Shown piece after piece: positions 1 through 6,775 of a stretch of DNA of 21,939 nucleotides. The notes beneath the pieces are model-generated. The model worked only from the letters and a program-made list of their open reading frames with translations, did no database searches and had not been told where the DNA came from. Origin of the DNA: an uncultured Armatimonadota bacterium (GTDB lineage: Bacteria > Armatimonadota > Armatimonadia > Armatimonadales > Armatimonadaceae); assembly GCA_903915615.1 (NCBI GenBank), contig CAIWTR010000175.1, forward strand, positions 1 to 21,939, written 5' to 3'. Made by a program: the position numbers and the translations under genes. Positions within the stretch are counted from its first letter, which is position 1. Each line of letters begins with the position of its first letter.

Positions 1-1070
1 GCCTGTGTATCGACATCCAAAATGTCCGTTAAGCTCATCGGATCCAAACGTTGCACCGCTTCCATCGCATCAGCGACGATGTCGTGCATTTGGGCGAACG
101 AGCACTTGTTGTCCAGGAAGCCAGCAACGACGGCTTCATTCGCAGCATTCATAACAGCGGGTACCGTACCGCCATTACGCATCGCTTGCCGTGCAAGTTC
201 CAAAGCAGGGAATTTTCCAGTATCGGGGGCCTCAAACGTAAGCGTCCCCATTTGGGTTGGGTGCAATCGGGGAATGCCAGTATCCAGCTTGATTGGATGC
301 AGGAGCGCAATCTGGATAGGCAGGCGCATATCCGGATATCCCATCTGGGCGAGAAGGGAGCCATCCGTGAACTCGACCAGCGAATGCACAATCGATTGCG
401 GATGCACGACGACATCGACGCGGCTTTCCGGGATTCCATAAAGCCAGCACGCTTCGATGATCTCAAGGCCTTTGTTCATCATCGATGCTGAGTCAATGGT
501 TATCTTTCCGCCCATTTTCCATGTTGGATGATTGAGGGCATCGGAAATGGTTGCGTTCTGAATCTGTTCAGCCGACCAGGTACGGAATGGGCCGCCGCTA
601 GCCGTGAGGTGCATCCGGTCGATGGTTTCTGGTCCATAGCCTTGCATCGCCTGAAACAAAGCTGAGTGCTCGCTATCAATCGGAAGCAGCGTTGCGCCAT
701 GGTCCTTGGCTAGCTGCATCACAAGTGCACCTGCCGCAACTAAAACCTCTTTTGTCGCAATACAGACTCGGAGTCCGCGCTTACAGGCTGCGATAGTCGC
801 CTCGAGAGCCGCAGCCCCGCTTACGGCGACAACAACGGTGTCAACACGCGGGTCCATGACTGCATCGACGAGAACGGATGGTCCATGGGTGAGTGTGGCG
901 GACGCCGTCGCTTGTGGGAAACGTTTTGCCTGCTCCGCGAGCAGTGGTGAGCTTCGATTTGCCACGAGATGTAGGACATCGATGTGATCTGTACCGATGC
1001 GCTCAATGACATCGAGTGTTTGCGTTCCAATCGATCCGGTTGAGCCAAGAACGGCAACAGATTTGCGCAT
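1..1070 (-). CDS. dxr: 1-deoxy-D-xylulose 5-phosphate reductoisomerase (3' end cut by window edge)
   Basis: DXR converts 1-deoxy-D-xylulose 5-phosphate to 2-C-methyl-D-erythritol 4-phosphate with NADPH, the committed step of the MEP isoprenoid pathway in the cytoplasm. The reverse strand reads an N-terminal Rossmann motif GSTGSIG (about residues 8-14), then IDSEHSALFQ with the metal-binding acidic residues, TASGGPFR, the substrate loop HPTWKMGGKITIDSASMMNKG, and HPQSIVHSLVEF followed by a QMGYPDMRLPI motif. About 356 residues are visible, against the family's usual 380-400, so only the last part of the C-terminal helical domain is missing. Two in-frame ATGs exist, at 1076 and 1070. I chose 1070 because a TAGAAT -10 box lies 7 nt upstream and covers the neighbourhood of the first ATG; there is no Shine-Dalgarno. 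It is divergent from the membrane operon that follows. The identification is very secure. Confidence 0.96.
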   Translation of the reverse strand, partial: MRKSVAVLGSTGSIGTQTLDVIERIGTDHIDVLHLVANRSSPLLAEQAKRFPQATASATLTHGPSVLVDAVMDPRVDTVVVAVSGAAALEATIAACKRGLRVCIATKEVLVAAGALVMQLAKDHGATLLPIDSEHSALFQAMQGYGPETIDRMHLTASGGPFRTWSAEQIQNATISDALNHPTWKMGGKITIDSASMMNKGLEIIEACWLYGIPESRVDVVVHPQSIVHSLVEFTDGSLLAQMGYPDMRLPIQIALLHPIKLDTGIPRLHPTQMGTLTFEAPDTGKFPALELARQAMRNGGTVPAVMNAANEAVVAGFLDNKCSFAQMHDIVADAMEAVQRLDPMSLTDILDVDTQ

Positions 1071-1077
1071 GTCCATT

Positions 1078-1083
1078 ATTCTA
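1078..1083 (-). promoter_or_regulatory. Putative dxr -10 box of a leaderless promoter
   Basis: On the minus strand TAGAAT is followed by exactly 7 nt and then the ATG of dxr. Transcription would therefore start at or within a base or two of the start codon. No convincing -35 hexamer lies 17 nt further upstream. The absence of a Shine-Dalgarno for dxr fits a leaderless transcript. This is inference from spacing alone. Confidence 0.5.
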
Positions 1084-1125
1084 CCGGGAGAGCTTAAGGA
1101 ATCCTGTAGTTACCTGCGGTTTGCG

Positions 1126-1154
1126 TTGACTACGATGTTCTTACATCCTATAAT
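1126..1154 (+). promoter_or_regulatory. Sigma70-type promoter of the six-gene membrane operon
   Basis: TTGACT (1126-1131) and a perfect TATAAT (1149-1154) are separated by 17 nt, the optimal spacing for the housekeeping sigma factor. The expected transcription start is near 1161-1163, only 1-3 nt before the GTG at 1164, so the first gene is probably translated from a leaderless or nearly leaderless mRNA. No other promoter is apparent within the tightly packed operon. Confidence 0.82.
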
Positions 1155-1163
1155 TGCGCCGCA

Positions 1164-1652
1164 GTGCAAAGCCATCAAGCTGACAATAACCGACTTGGTT
1201 TTCCCGCGCAGGACGCTGTGTCGGATGGCCCGGTATTGACGTGGACCATTCATCTGGCCAAGGAAATGCCAGCGAAATTGTGTCTGGTTATCATCGGATA
1301 CGGAGCAGCGATGCTCGCCTGGTGGTACTTCCTTCCTGTCCCAGCCGCACTTTTGCTGCCCTTAGTCGCATTGACGAGTGCCATGAGCGAGTTCCTCTTC
1401 CCTGTTACGTACACGATAGACGACATAGGTATCTCGCAAAAATGCCTCCCGTTCTTCAATCGCCATATCGCGTGGACCGATGTTCGTCGTGCATCTGCGG
1501 GTCGGGATGGTTTTTTCGTTTCAACGCTCCGTCTCCCGAGTCGTCTAGACCAGTTCCGCGGGATCCGTATCAATCCGCGTGGAAACGATGCGGCAGTTCG
1601 TGCAGTGATTACTAAGCGGATGGAGCTGATGCGGGAAGGACTGGCGACATGA
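1164..1652 (+). CDS. Two-helix membrane protein with PH-like C-terminal domain, unknown function
   Basis: This 162-residue protein has two adjacent hydrophobic helices (about residues 37-55 and 57-75). A beta-rich soluble tail follows that begins TYTIDDIGISQKC and carries IAWTDVRRA and a LDQFRGIRINP stretch. That pattern is common in bacterial PH-like (bPH/YdbT-type) membrane proteins, so a small membrane-anchored PH-fold protein is the best guess; no catalytic motif is visible. The GTG start sits directly behind a strong TATAAT, with no Shine-Dalgarno. The next in-frame methionine, at 1267, would remove residues before the first helix. The stop overlaps the next start as ATGA, so the two genes are translationally coupled. 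It is the first gene of the operon ending at 5131. Confidence 0.75.
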   Translation: MQSHQADNNRLGFPAQDAVSDGPVLTWTIHLAKEMPAKLCLVIIGYGAAMLAWWYFLPVPAALLLPLVALTSAMSEFLFPVTYTIDDIGISQKCLPFFNRHIAWTDVRRASAGRDGFFVSTLRLPSRLDQFRGIRINPRGNDAAVRAVITKRMELMREGLAT

Positions 1653-1993
1653 ACCTTCGTAATGCATTTTCCCTGAATGAGGATGAGCTTCCAGCGGCTG
1701 AGCGTGAGACCTTGATTCAGTCACTCGCAGAGTTCGTCGTAAAGCGTGGTCTCTCTGTCCCTGCGATATTGGCACTGGACATGCACAGGCCGCTTGCCCA
1801 TACAATGGGTGCTGGTGTGGTTGTAATGACTCCAATCCTTGGCCCGCTGTTTGGTTTGGCGCGGATGGAACAAGCAAAGTCGCTGTTGACATCAAGGGAC
1901 GGAGTTGAATGTCTGATACAAAGAATCGAAGAATTGACCGTACTCAAATCCGGTGGTCTTAACGATGTTTCCCGAGGAGAGGCTCCCAGTTAA
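1649..1993 (+). CDS. Small conserved protein of unknown function
   Basis: The 114-residue product is predicted to be mostly helical. A charged N-terminal helix (about residues 10-35) is followed by VKRGLSVPAILALDMHRPL and a moderately hydrophobic stretch (about residues 51-70) rich in Gly, Val, Pro and Leu, then a charged helix around VECLIQRIEEL. I recognise the 'rGlsvPAIlaLdmhRPL ... RIEEL' arrangement from small uncharacterised bacterial proteins, but no function is known to me. The hydrophobic stretch could be peripheral or a single membrane helix. The start overlaps the upstream stop by 4 nt, and AAGGA lies about 8 nt upstream. The stop abuts the next ATG exactly (TAAATG). It probably acts with its operon partners at the membrane. 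Confidence 0.72.
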   Translation: MNLRNAFSLNEDELPAAERETLIQSLAEFVVKRGLSVPAILALDMHRPLAHTMGAGVVVMTPILGPLFGLARMEQAKSLLTSRDGVECLIQRIEELTVLKSGGLNDVSRGEAPS

Positions 1994-2803
1994 ATGAACC
2001 ATGCAACATGGCCAGCCCGTGTAATCCTGATTGTCATTTCGGCCGTAATCGTCTGGACAGTCATCGCAGCACAGCGTGGCAAGAAATTGTTTATCCGCCG
2101 TATCCCGGGATTGACTGCTATTGATGAAGCTGTCGGACGCGCCGTTGAGATGGGGCGCGGAATTCTGTTGTCATCCGGCCTTGGCGGCATCGATGTCGTG
2201 ACGCTGCAGGCACTCGCGATTTGTACCAACATCGCATCTGCCGCCGCACGGTACGGAACCAAGGTTCAGATGCCGATCTACGAAGCGGCATTGTTGCCGA
2301 TCGCCGAAGATGCAATCAGCTCGGCATACAACAAAGCTGGGCGTAGTGATGCATTTTCATCCGATGATGTCCGGTATCTCTCCAACCAGCAGTTTGCGTA
2401 TGCAGCTGGCGTCGCGGGGATGATCCAGCGCGAGCAGTATGCTGCAACATTCCTTTTCGGAACCTTCTTCGCGGAATCGTTGATTATGGCTGAGAACGCG
2501 AATATGGTGGGAGCGATTCAAGTAGCCGGTACGCCGAGCACCACCCAGATTCCATTCTTTATTGCCAGCTGCGACTATGTCATCATCGGGGATGAATACT
2601 ACGCTGCAACGGCCTACCTCACCCGCCAGCCCACATTGCTTGGTTCGATGATTGGACAGGACAGGGTCAAAATCGGAATTCTTGTGACTGTGATGCTGGG
2701 CTTCCTCCTGACAATGGCCAAGATGCCTCTGGTGAAAAACTTGTTTGAGGACAAGGACATGCCGGCGGCAAGCTACTATTCTCCAGCAAAGGGAGGTAAG
2801 TGA
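1994..2803 (+). CDS. DUF6754-type membrane-anchored protein
   Basis: This 269-residue protein has an N-terminal membrane helix (about residues 7-24), a soluble alpha/beta domain (about 35-220) and a C-terminal membrane helix (about 227-243), followed by a short polar tail. The domain opens with LFIRRIPGLTAIDEAVGRA and contains ILLSSGLGGIDVVT, a long helix with IASAAARYG, and DYVIIGDEYYAATAYL. This matches my memory of the DUF6754 family, which is uncharacterised. No nucleotide-binding, protease or metal motif stands out. The ATG follows the upstream TAA directly, and the stop TGA overlaps the next gene's start region. The layout with anchors at both ends recurs in the product of 3597-4451, two genes downstream, which suggests both are subunits of one complex. 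Confidence 0.8.
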   Translation: MNHATWPARVILIVISAVIVWTVIAAQRGKKLFIRRIPGLTAIDEAVGRAVEMGRGILLSSGLGGIDVVTLQALAICTNIASAAARYGTKVQMPIYEAALLPIAEDAISSAYNKAGRSDAFSSDDVRYLSNQQFAYAAGVAGMIQREQYAATFLFGTFFAESLIMAENANMVGAIQVAGTPSTTQIPFFIASCDYVIIGDEYYAATAYLTRQPTLLGSMIGQDRVKIGILVTVMLGFLLTMAKMPLVKNLFEDKDMPAASYYSPAKGGK

Positions 2804-3600
2804 TGTTTCAGGTACAACACGGAGCTGCTCTCTACACCCATCTTGCGGGTGCGGCAGTGGTTTCCGTCATCCTCTTCTTTGCGCTGACACTGGTTCCAAC
2901 CAAGCTTCGACGTCCATTGATTATGGCAGTGACGTTTGCCGCAGGATTGTTCTATGCGCTAGAGTTCTTCTGGCCAGTGAGCGGTCCTGAAAGCGATCAA
3001 AAGAACTTCCTCACATCGTATATCAAGCCATTCTCAGACATCACCACTGTGTTACAGTCCTTCGCACTGGGCCTCGGAGTGTATTCCCTCGTCTCGATAC
3101 ACATGCGTAAGGTGGCACGAACGCAATCCGGCTGGGCATATTCCCTTGTATTGATCGTTAGCATGATCGTGATGGTCATCGCGCACATCGGCAAGGAATA
3201 CATCAAGTCTCCATGGGTACATCAGCTGAACGAATTTGCGTATTCCGGCTTGATGAAAAGCCTAGATGCGACGATGTTCTCTATCATCGCGTTCTACATT
3301 GTTTCCGCTGCCTACAGAGCCTTCCGTATTCGATCAACGGAAGCAACGATCCTGTTGGTTTCCGCAGGCATTATCATGCTCGGTCAGGTAGCCATTGGTC
3401 AGGCAATCACCAATGCAATCCCGAATGAGGGACTGACAGCAAACCTTCGCGTCGAAAATATGGCCAACTGGATCTTGAAGAAGGTCAACTCTCCAGCCAT
3501 TATGGCCATCGACTTCGGTCTTGGCGTCGGCGGCCTTGCAACAGCACTGCGCCTCTGGCTTTCCCTTGAACGCGGATCGTACTTCGAGGAGGAACTATGA
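2803..3600 (+). CDS. Polytopic membrane protein of unknown function
   Basis: The product is a 265-residue integral membrane protein with six to seven hydrophobic helices (about residues 13-31, 37-56, 79-99, 111-129, 156-172, 181-199 and possibly 235-255). The C-terminus has a FGLGVGGLATALRLWLSLE motif and ends in an acidic tail. I chose the ATG at 2803 because GGGAGG at 2791-2796 is 6 nt upstream; the GTG at 2800 would be only 3 nt from it. The start overlaps the last base of the upstream stop. It belongs to no transporter family I can name. Its conserved operon partners suggest a scaffold or channel subunit of a complex, which is inference. Confidence 0.78.
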   Translation: MFQVQHGAALYTHLAGAAVVSVILFFALTLVPTKLRRPLIMAVTFAAGLFYALEFFWPVSGPESDQKNFLTSYIKPFSDITTVLQSFALGLGVYSLVSIHMRKVARTQSGWAYSLVLIVSMIVMVIAHIGKEYIKSPWVHQLNEFAYSGLMKSLDATMFSIIAFYIVSAAYRAFRIRSTEATILLVSAGIIMLGQVAIGQAITNAIPNEGLTANLRVENMANWILKKVNSPAIMAIDFGLGVGGLATALRLWLSLERGSYFEEEL

Positions 3601-4451
3601 GAATCCCTCAGCTGGACCGACGTGTCCTATACATGCTGCTTGCGTTAGTGGTTTCGATTCCGCTCTTGGTAAATGTTCCTCTGCCACCTCCGGCGATTAC
3701 ACCTCCCACAAAGTCCTTTTACGAGACAATCGAAACCGTGTCTACGGATCCTAAGACCAAAGACAAACTGGTTATCATCTCGTGTAACTTTGGATCTGGA
3801 ACACTTGCGGAAAACTTAAGCCAGCTAGAAGCAACGTTGAATCTCATCGTTTCAAAGCGGATGAAGTTTGCGATCTTTGCCTTCAATGACCCTCAGGGAC
3901 GCGACCTAGGCGGCTCTACCGCGCAGCGGATTGCTGACAAAGCCGGCTATAAGTATGGTGAAGACTGGGTTAACTGGGGCTTCCGACCACCGCAAGGTAT
4001 CCAATCCCTCCTGAAAGCAATGGTCAATGACCTTCACGGTGCTTTGGGCACTGATGTGAAGGGAACCAAGCTCTCGACGATTCCTGTCATGGCCAACTAC
4101 AAGAAGGCAGATGATGTCGGGTTGATTATCGAGTATGCGGCTGCCGACACAGTGAAGTACTGGGTTCAATTCTTTCAGCGCGCAGGAACAACTCCAATCG
4201 CAACCTTGTTCTGTCCAACATCGGTTATGGCTAACGAGGCTTACCCGATGCTTGAAACAGGCCAGCTACAAGGAATGCTTGTTGGTCTCAAGGGAGCCAA
4301 TGAGTTCGAAACGCTGATGAAGCGCCCTGGGTTTGCGACGCGTGCCAGCGCATCGCTGTCCTATTCCCACTTGCTTATCATTTTGCTGATCATCCTTGGA
4401 AATGTTGGGATGATTCAGGACCGTAAGCGTCAGCAAGGAGCGACAAAGTGA
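3597..4451 (+). CDS. Membrane-anchored alpha/beta-domain protein of unknown function
   Basis: The 284-residue product has an N-terminal signal-anchor (about residues 10-27), an alpha/beta domain (about 40-250) and a C-terminal helix (about 257-272, HLLIILLIILGNVGMI) before a basic tail. Within the domain, KLVIISCNFGSGTLAE, MKFAIFAFNDPQGRD, KYGEDWVNWGF and a final TGQLQGMLVGLKGANEFE look like Rossmann-like beta-alpha units and are typical of a widespread but uncharacterised family. The N-terminus fits an extracytoplasmic or bitopic domain held at both ends. GAGGAGG (3586-3592) precedes the ATG by 4 nt. ATGA couples it to the previous stop, and GTGA to the next start. No catalytic residues could be assigned. 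Confidence 0.8.
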   Translation: MRIPQLDRRVLYMLLALVVSIPLLVNVPLPPPAITPPTKSFYETIETVSTDPKTKDKLVIISCNFGSGTLAENLSQLEATLNLIVSKRMKFAIFAFNDPQGRDLGGSTAQRIADKAGYKYGEDWVNWGFRPPQGIQSLLKAMVNDLHGALGTDVKGTKLSTIPVMANYKKADDVGLIIEYAAADTVKYWVQFFQRAGTTPIATLFCPTSVMANEAYPMLETGQLQGMLVGLKGANEFETLMKRPGFATRASASLSYSHLLIILLIILGNVGMIQDRKRQQGATK

Positions 4452-5131
4452 AGGAAGAAACAGTAAAGCTCATTGTCATCCTTCTGGGTGTCGCAAGCAC
4501 ACTGGGCATTTATTCGATTCTCTACAAAGAGAACAAGGTATTCCGCTTCTTTGAGCACTTGTACCTTGGGCTTGCGGCTGGATACTCCATTTCTGCCGCC
4601 TGGAATGACATTCTGCGTCCTCAGTGGTGGACACTGATGATGATCGAGGGTCGCTGGTGGATGTTGTTTGCGATTCCGGCCGCGATGATGTTCTACATGA
4701 TTTATTCAAAGCAGAACTCCTGGATGAGTCGTCTGATCTTCGGCCTCTTTCTTGGAGCGACTGCTGGGCAGACCTTCCAAGCATTTGCCGCAGATTACTT
4801 CCCTAAGTTTAGGACTGCAGCCAGCAAGGCTGTGATGGATCTGCCGGAAGTCAACCAGCCTGGCGCCTACGGCTTGACGCCATTCAGTGCTGCTTTGAAC
4901 AATGTTTTGTTCATGGTGATATTGGCATCGGTGATGACCTACTTCTTCTTCTCATTCGAGCAGAAGGGCAAAGTGATTCCATCGGTGAGCAAGTTTGGGC
5001 GCTACACCCTGATGGTTGCCTTTGGGGCGCTGTTTGGCTCAACGATTATGGCGAGAATGTCCCTATTGATTGGCCGGATGTACTTCCTAATCCATGACTT
5101 TGTTCAGGTACAGCTTCTCCATATGCAGTAA
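4448..5131 (+). CDS. Six-helix membrane protein of unknown function
   Basis: The 227-residue product has about six hydrophobic helices (residues 7-26, 36-52, 70-86, 95-114, 150-170 and 185-205). A polar loop lies between helices 4 and 5, and the final segment after residue 205 is amphipathic. The motif FFEHLYLGLAAGYS at the second helix is the most distinctive part. I recognise it only as a conserved partner of the preceding families, without a known activity. The start is GTG, 4 nt overlapping the previous stop, with AAGGAG (4435-4440) 7 nt upstream. It is the last gene of the operon, followed 26 nt later by a strong terminator. Confidence 0.77.
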   Translation: MKEETVKLIVILLGVASTLGIYSILYKENKVFRFFEHLYLGLAAGYSISAAWNDILRPQWWTLMMIEGRWWMLFAIPAAMMFYMIYSKQNSWMSRLIFGLFLGATAGQTFQAFAADYFPKFRTAASKAVMDLPEVNQPGAYGLTPFSAALNNVLFMVILASVMTYFFFSFEQKGKVIPSVSKFGRYTLMVAFGALFGSTIMARMSLLIGRMYFLIHDFVQVQLLHMQ

Positions 5132-5157
5132 GGCATCGGGATTCGGATTATAGGATG

Positions 5158-5192
5158 CAGCCTGCCAGTGATTTGGCAGGCTGTTTTTCTTT
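5158..5192 (+). terminator. Intrinsic terminator of the membrane operon
   Basis: CAGCCTGCCA (5158-5167) pairs perfectly with TGGCAGGCTG (5174-5183) around a 6-nt loop, followed by TTTTTCTTT. It ends the plus-strand operon 26 nt after its last stop codon. Confidence 0.95.
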
Positions 5193-5258
5193 GTCGTGCT
5201 CTGGCCCGGGTGGTCTACCTTGATTTACATCAGTGCTGTTCAGCGTACAGGGAGGCGT

Positions 5259-5288
5259 AAAAAAACAGCCCCGCGGGAGCGGGGCTGT
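5259..5288 (-). terminator. Intrinsic terminator of the DUF1553-DUF1501 operon
   Basis: On the minus strand ACAGCCCCGC (5288-5279) pairs with GCGGGGCTGT (5274-5265) around a 4-nt loop and runs straight into seven U residues. It lies 23 nt beyond the DUF1501 stop. With the terminator at 5158-5192 it insulates two convergent operons; the roughly 65 nt between them hold nothing I can identify. Confidence 0.95.
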
Positions 5289-5311
5289 CGCATAACCGAT
5301 ATCGCAAACGT

Positions 5312-6766
5312 CTATGCGATAACTTCCTTGATAGTGTTGGTATGTTCCACACCAACAAGTTTCTGGTTGAGTCCTCCGTAGAAGAACGACAGTCTGTTAG
5401 GATCAAAACCAAGCTGGTTTAGCATCGTAGCGTGGAGGTGCTTGACCTGATAAGGATTCTCGACTGCTTTGCTGCCGAGCTCGTCGGTCTGGCCCACAGA
5501 AACGCCACCCTTGACGCCACCACCGGCCATCCACATCGTGAAGCCATATGCATTATGGTCACGCCCGGTGCCGCGCTCATATTCAGCGACAGGCTGACGA
5601 CCAAACTCACCGCCCCAGACAATCAATGTTGAATCCAGTAAGCCACGTTGCTTGAGGTCTTCTAGAAGTCCGGCGATTGGCTTATCGGTCTCTCCAGCAT
5701 GGAGGGTGTGGTTATCAAACAGGTCACCATGGGCATCCCAGTTTGCATCGTTATGGTTGCCACCAGAATAAATCTGGATGAAGCGTACACCGCGTTCCAC
5801 CAAGCGGCGTGCCATTAGGCACTGACGACCAAATGCGGCGCTGCGCGGGTTGTCAAGACCGTACATCTTTTGGATGTGCTCAGGTTCCTTGCTCAGGTCG
5901 GTTGCTTCAGGAGCACTCGACTGCATTTTGTAGGCCAGCTCATACGACGCAATACGCGCCTTTAGGTTCGAGTTGTCACCCCTTGGAATCTCATGCTCAT
6001 CGTTGTACTGTCGGAGTGTGTCCAACATTTGGCGCTGTGAGTCCGCAGCAACCGACTCAGGGCGCTTGAGGTCCAAGATTGGGTTGTTTGTGGCCGAGAT
6101 AACCGTTGCTTGGTAGGTTGCAGGCATGTAGCCAGCAGACCAGTTTTTAGGACCTGAAATTGGGCCGCCACGGGGATCGAGCATCACAACAAACCCCGGA
6201 AGGTTTTCGTTCACGGTACCCAGACCGTAGTTGATCCACGAGCCCATACAGGGTGATCCACTTAGAATCTTGCCACTGTTCATCTGCAGCATCGCTGAGC
6301 CATGGATCGGCGAGTCTGCCGTCATCGAATGGACAAATGCGATGTCATCCACGTGCTTACCAACATTTGGGAAGAGGTCACTGACCCACTTACCGCATTC
6401 CCCGTACTGCTTAAACTTCCAGCGTGGCTCAACAATCCGGCCCACATTGCGACGTCCACCACGCCCAAATGTCTTGACTTCGATGGTCTGATTGTCTCGC
6501 CCGTACATCGTGGGTTTGTAATCAAATGTATCGATATGGCTTGGACCACCATACATGTAGAGGAAGATAACGGCTTTCGCTTTGGCCGGAAAGTGCGGAG
6601 CTTTTGGTGCGAGAGGATTCTTAAAGGCCGTCTTGCCATCGGCTGCAAATGCCTGATTCGCGTAAAAGCCGTTGTCTAGCATCCCTGCCAGGGCTACTCC
6701 GCTGAAGCCAGCACCGACCTCCCAGATAAATTGACGACGTGTTCGTCCACAGAAAGTATTTGACAT
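5312..6766 (-). CDS. DUF1501 domain protein, Tat-exported
   Basis: This 484-residue protein belongs to the DUF1501 family, whose fold is related to the alkaline phosphatase/sulfatase superfamily; the substrate is unknown. It has a Tat-type signal (TRRQFIW at residues 9-15, then a hydrophobic stretch and AFA before residue 42). It also has the family motifs VIFLYMYGGPSHIDTFD, SPIHGSAMLQMNSG, GGNHNDANWDAHGDLFDNH and IVWGGEFGR followed by GTGRDHN. These His/Asp-rich segments are the likely metal-binding positions. The gene starts at ATG with AGGAGA 5 nt upstream and follows the cytochrome gene by only 9 nt, the usual pairing of DUF1501 with DUF1549/DUF1553 proteins in Planctomycetes and relatives. 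It probably acts in the periplasm. The family call is firm; its activity is not known. Confidence 0.93.
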   Translation of the reverse strand: MSNTFCGRTRRQFIWEVGAGFSGVALAGMLDNGFYANQAFAADGKTAFKNPLAPKAPHFPAKAKAVIFLYMYGGPSHIDTFDYKPTMYGRDNQTIEVKTFGRGGRRNVGRIVEPRWKFKQYGECGKWVSDLFPNVGKHVDDIAFVHSMTADSPIHGSAMLQMNSGKILSGSPCMGSWINYGLGTVNENLPGFVVMLDPRGGPISGPKNWSAGYMPATYQATVISATNNPILDLKRPESVAADSQRQMLDTLRQYNDEHEIPRGDNSNLKARIASYELAYKMQSSAPEATDLSKEPEHIQKMYGLDNPRSAAFGRQCLMARRLVERGVRFIQIYSGGNHNDANWDAHGDLFDNHTLHAGETDKPIAGLLEDLKQRGLLDSTLIVWGGEFGRQPVAEYERGTGRDHNAYGFTMWMAGGGVKGGVSVGQTDELGSKAVENPYQVKHLHATMLNQLGFDPNRLSFFYGGLNQKLVGVEHTNTIKEVIA

Positions 6767-6775
6767 TGTGGTCTC

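Noticed and set aside
22..491. Plus-strand open frames over dxr
   Set aside because: The opposite strand encodes the well-conserved C-terminal half of DXR, so these are shadows.
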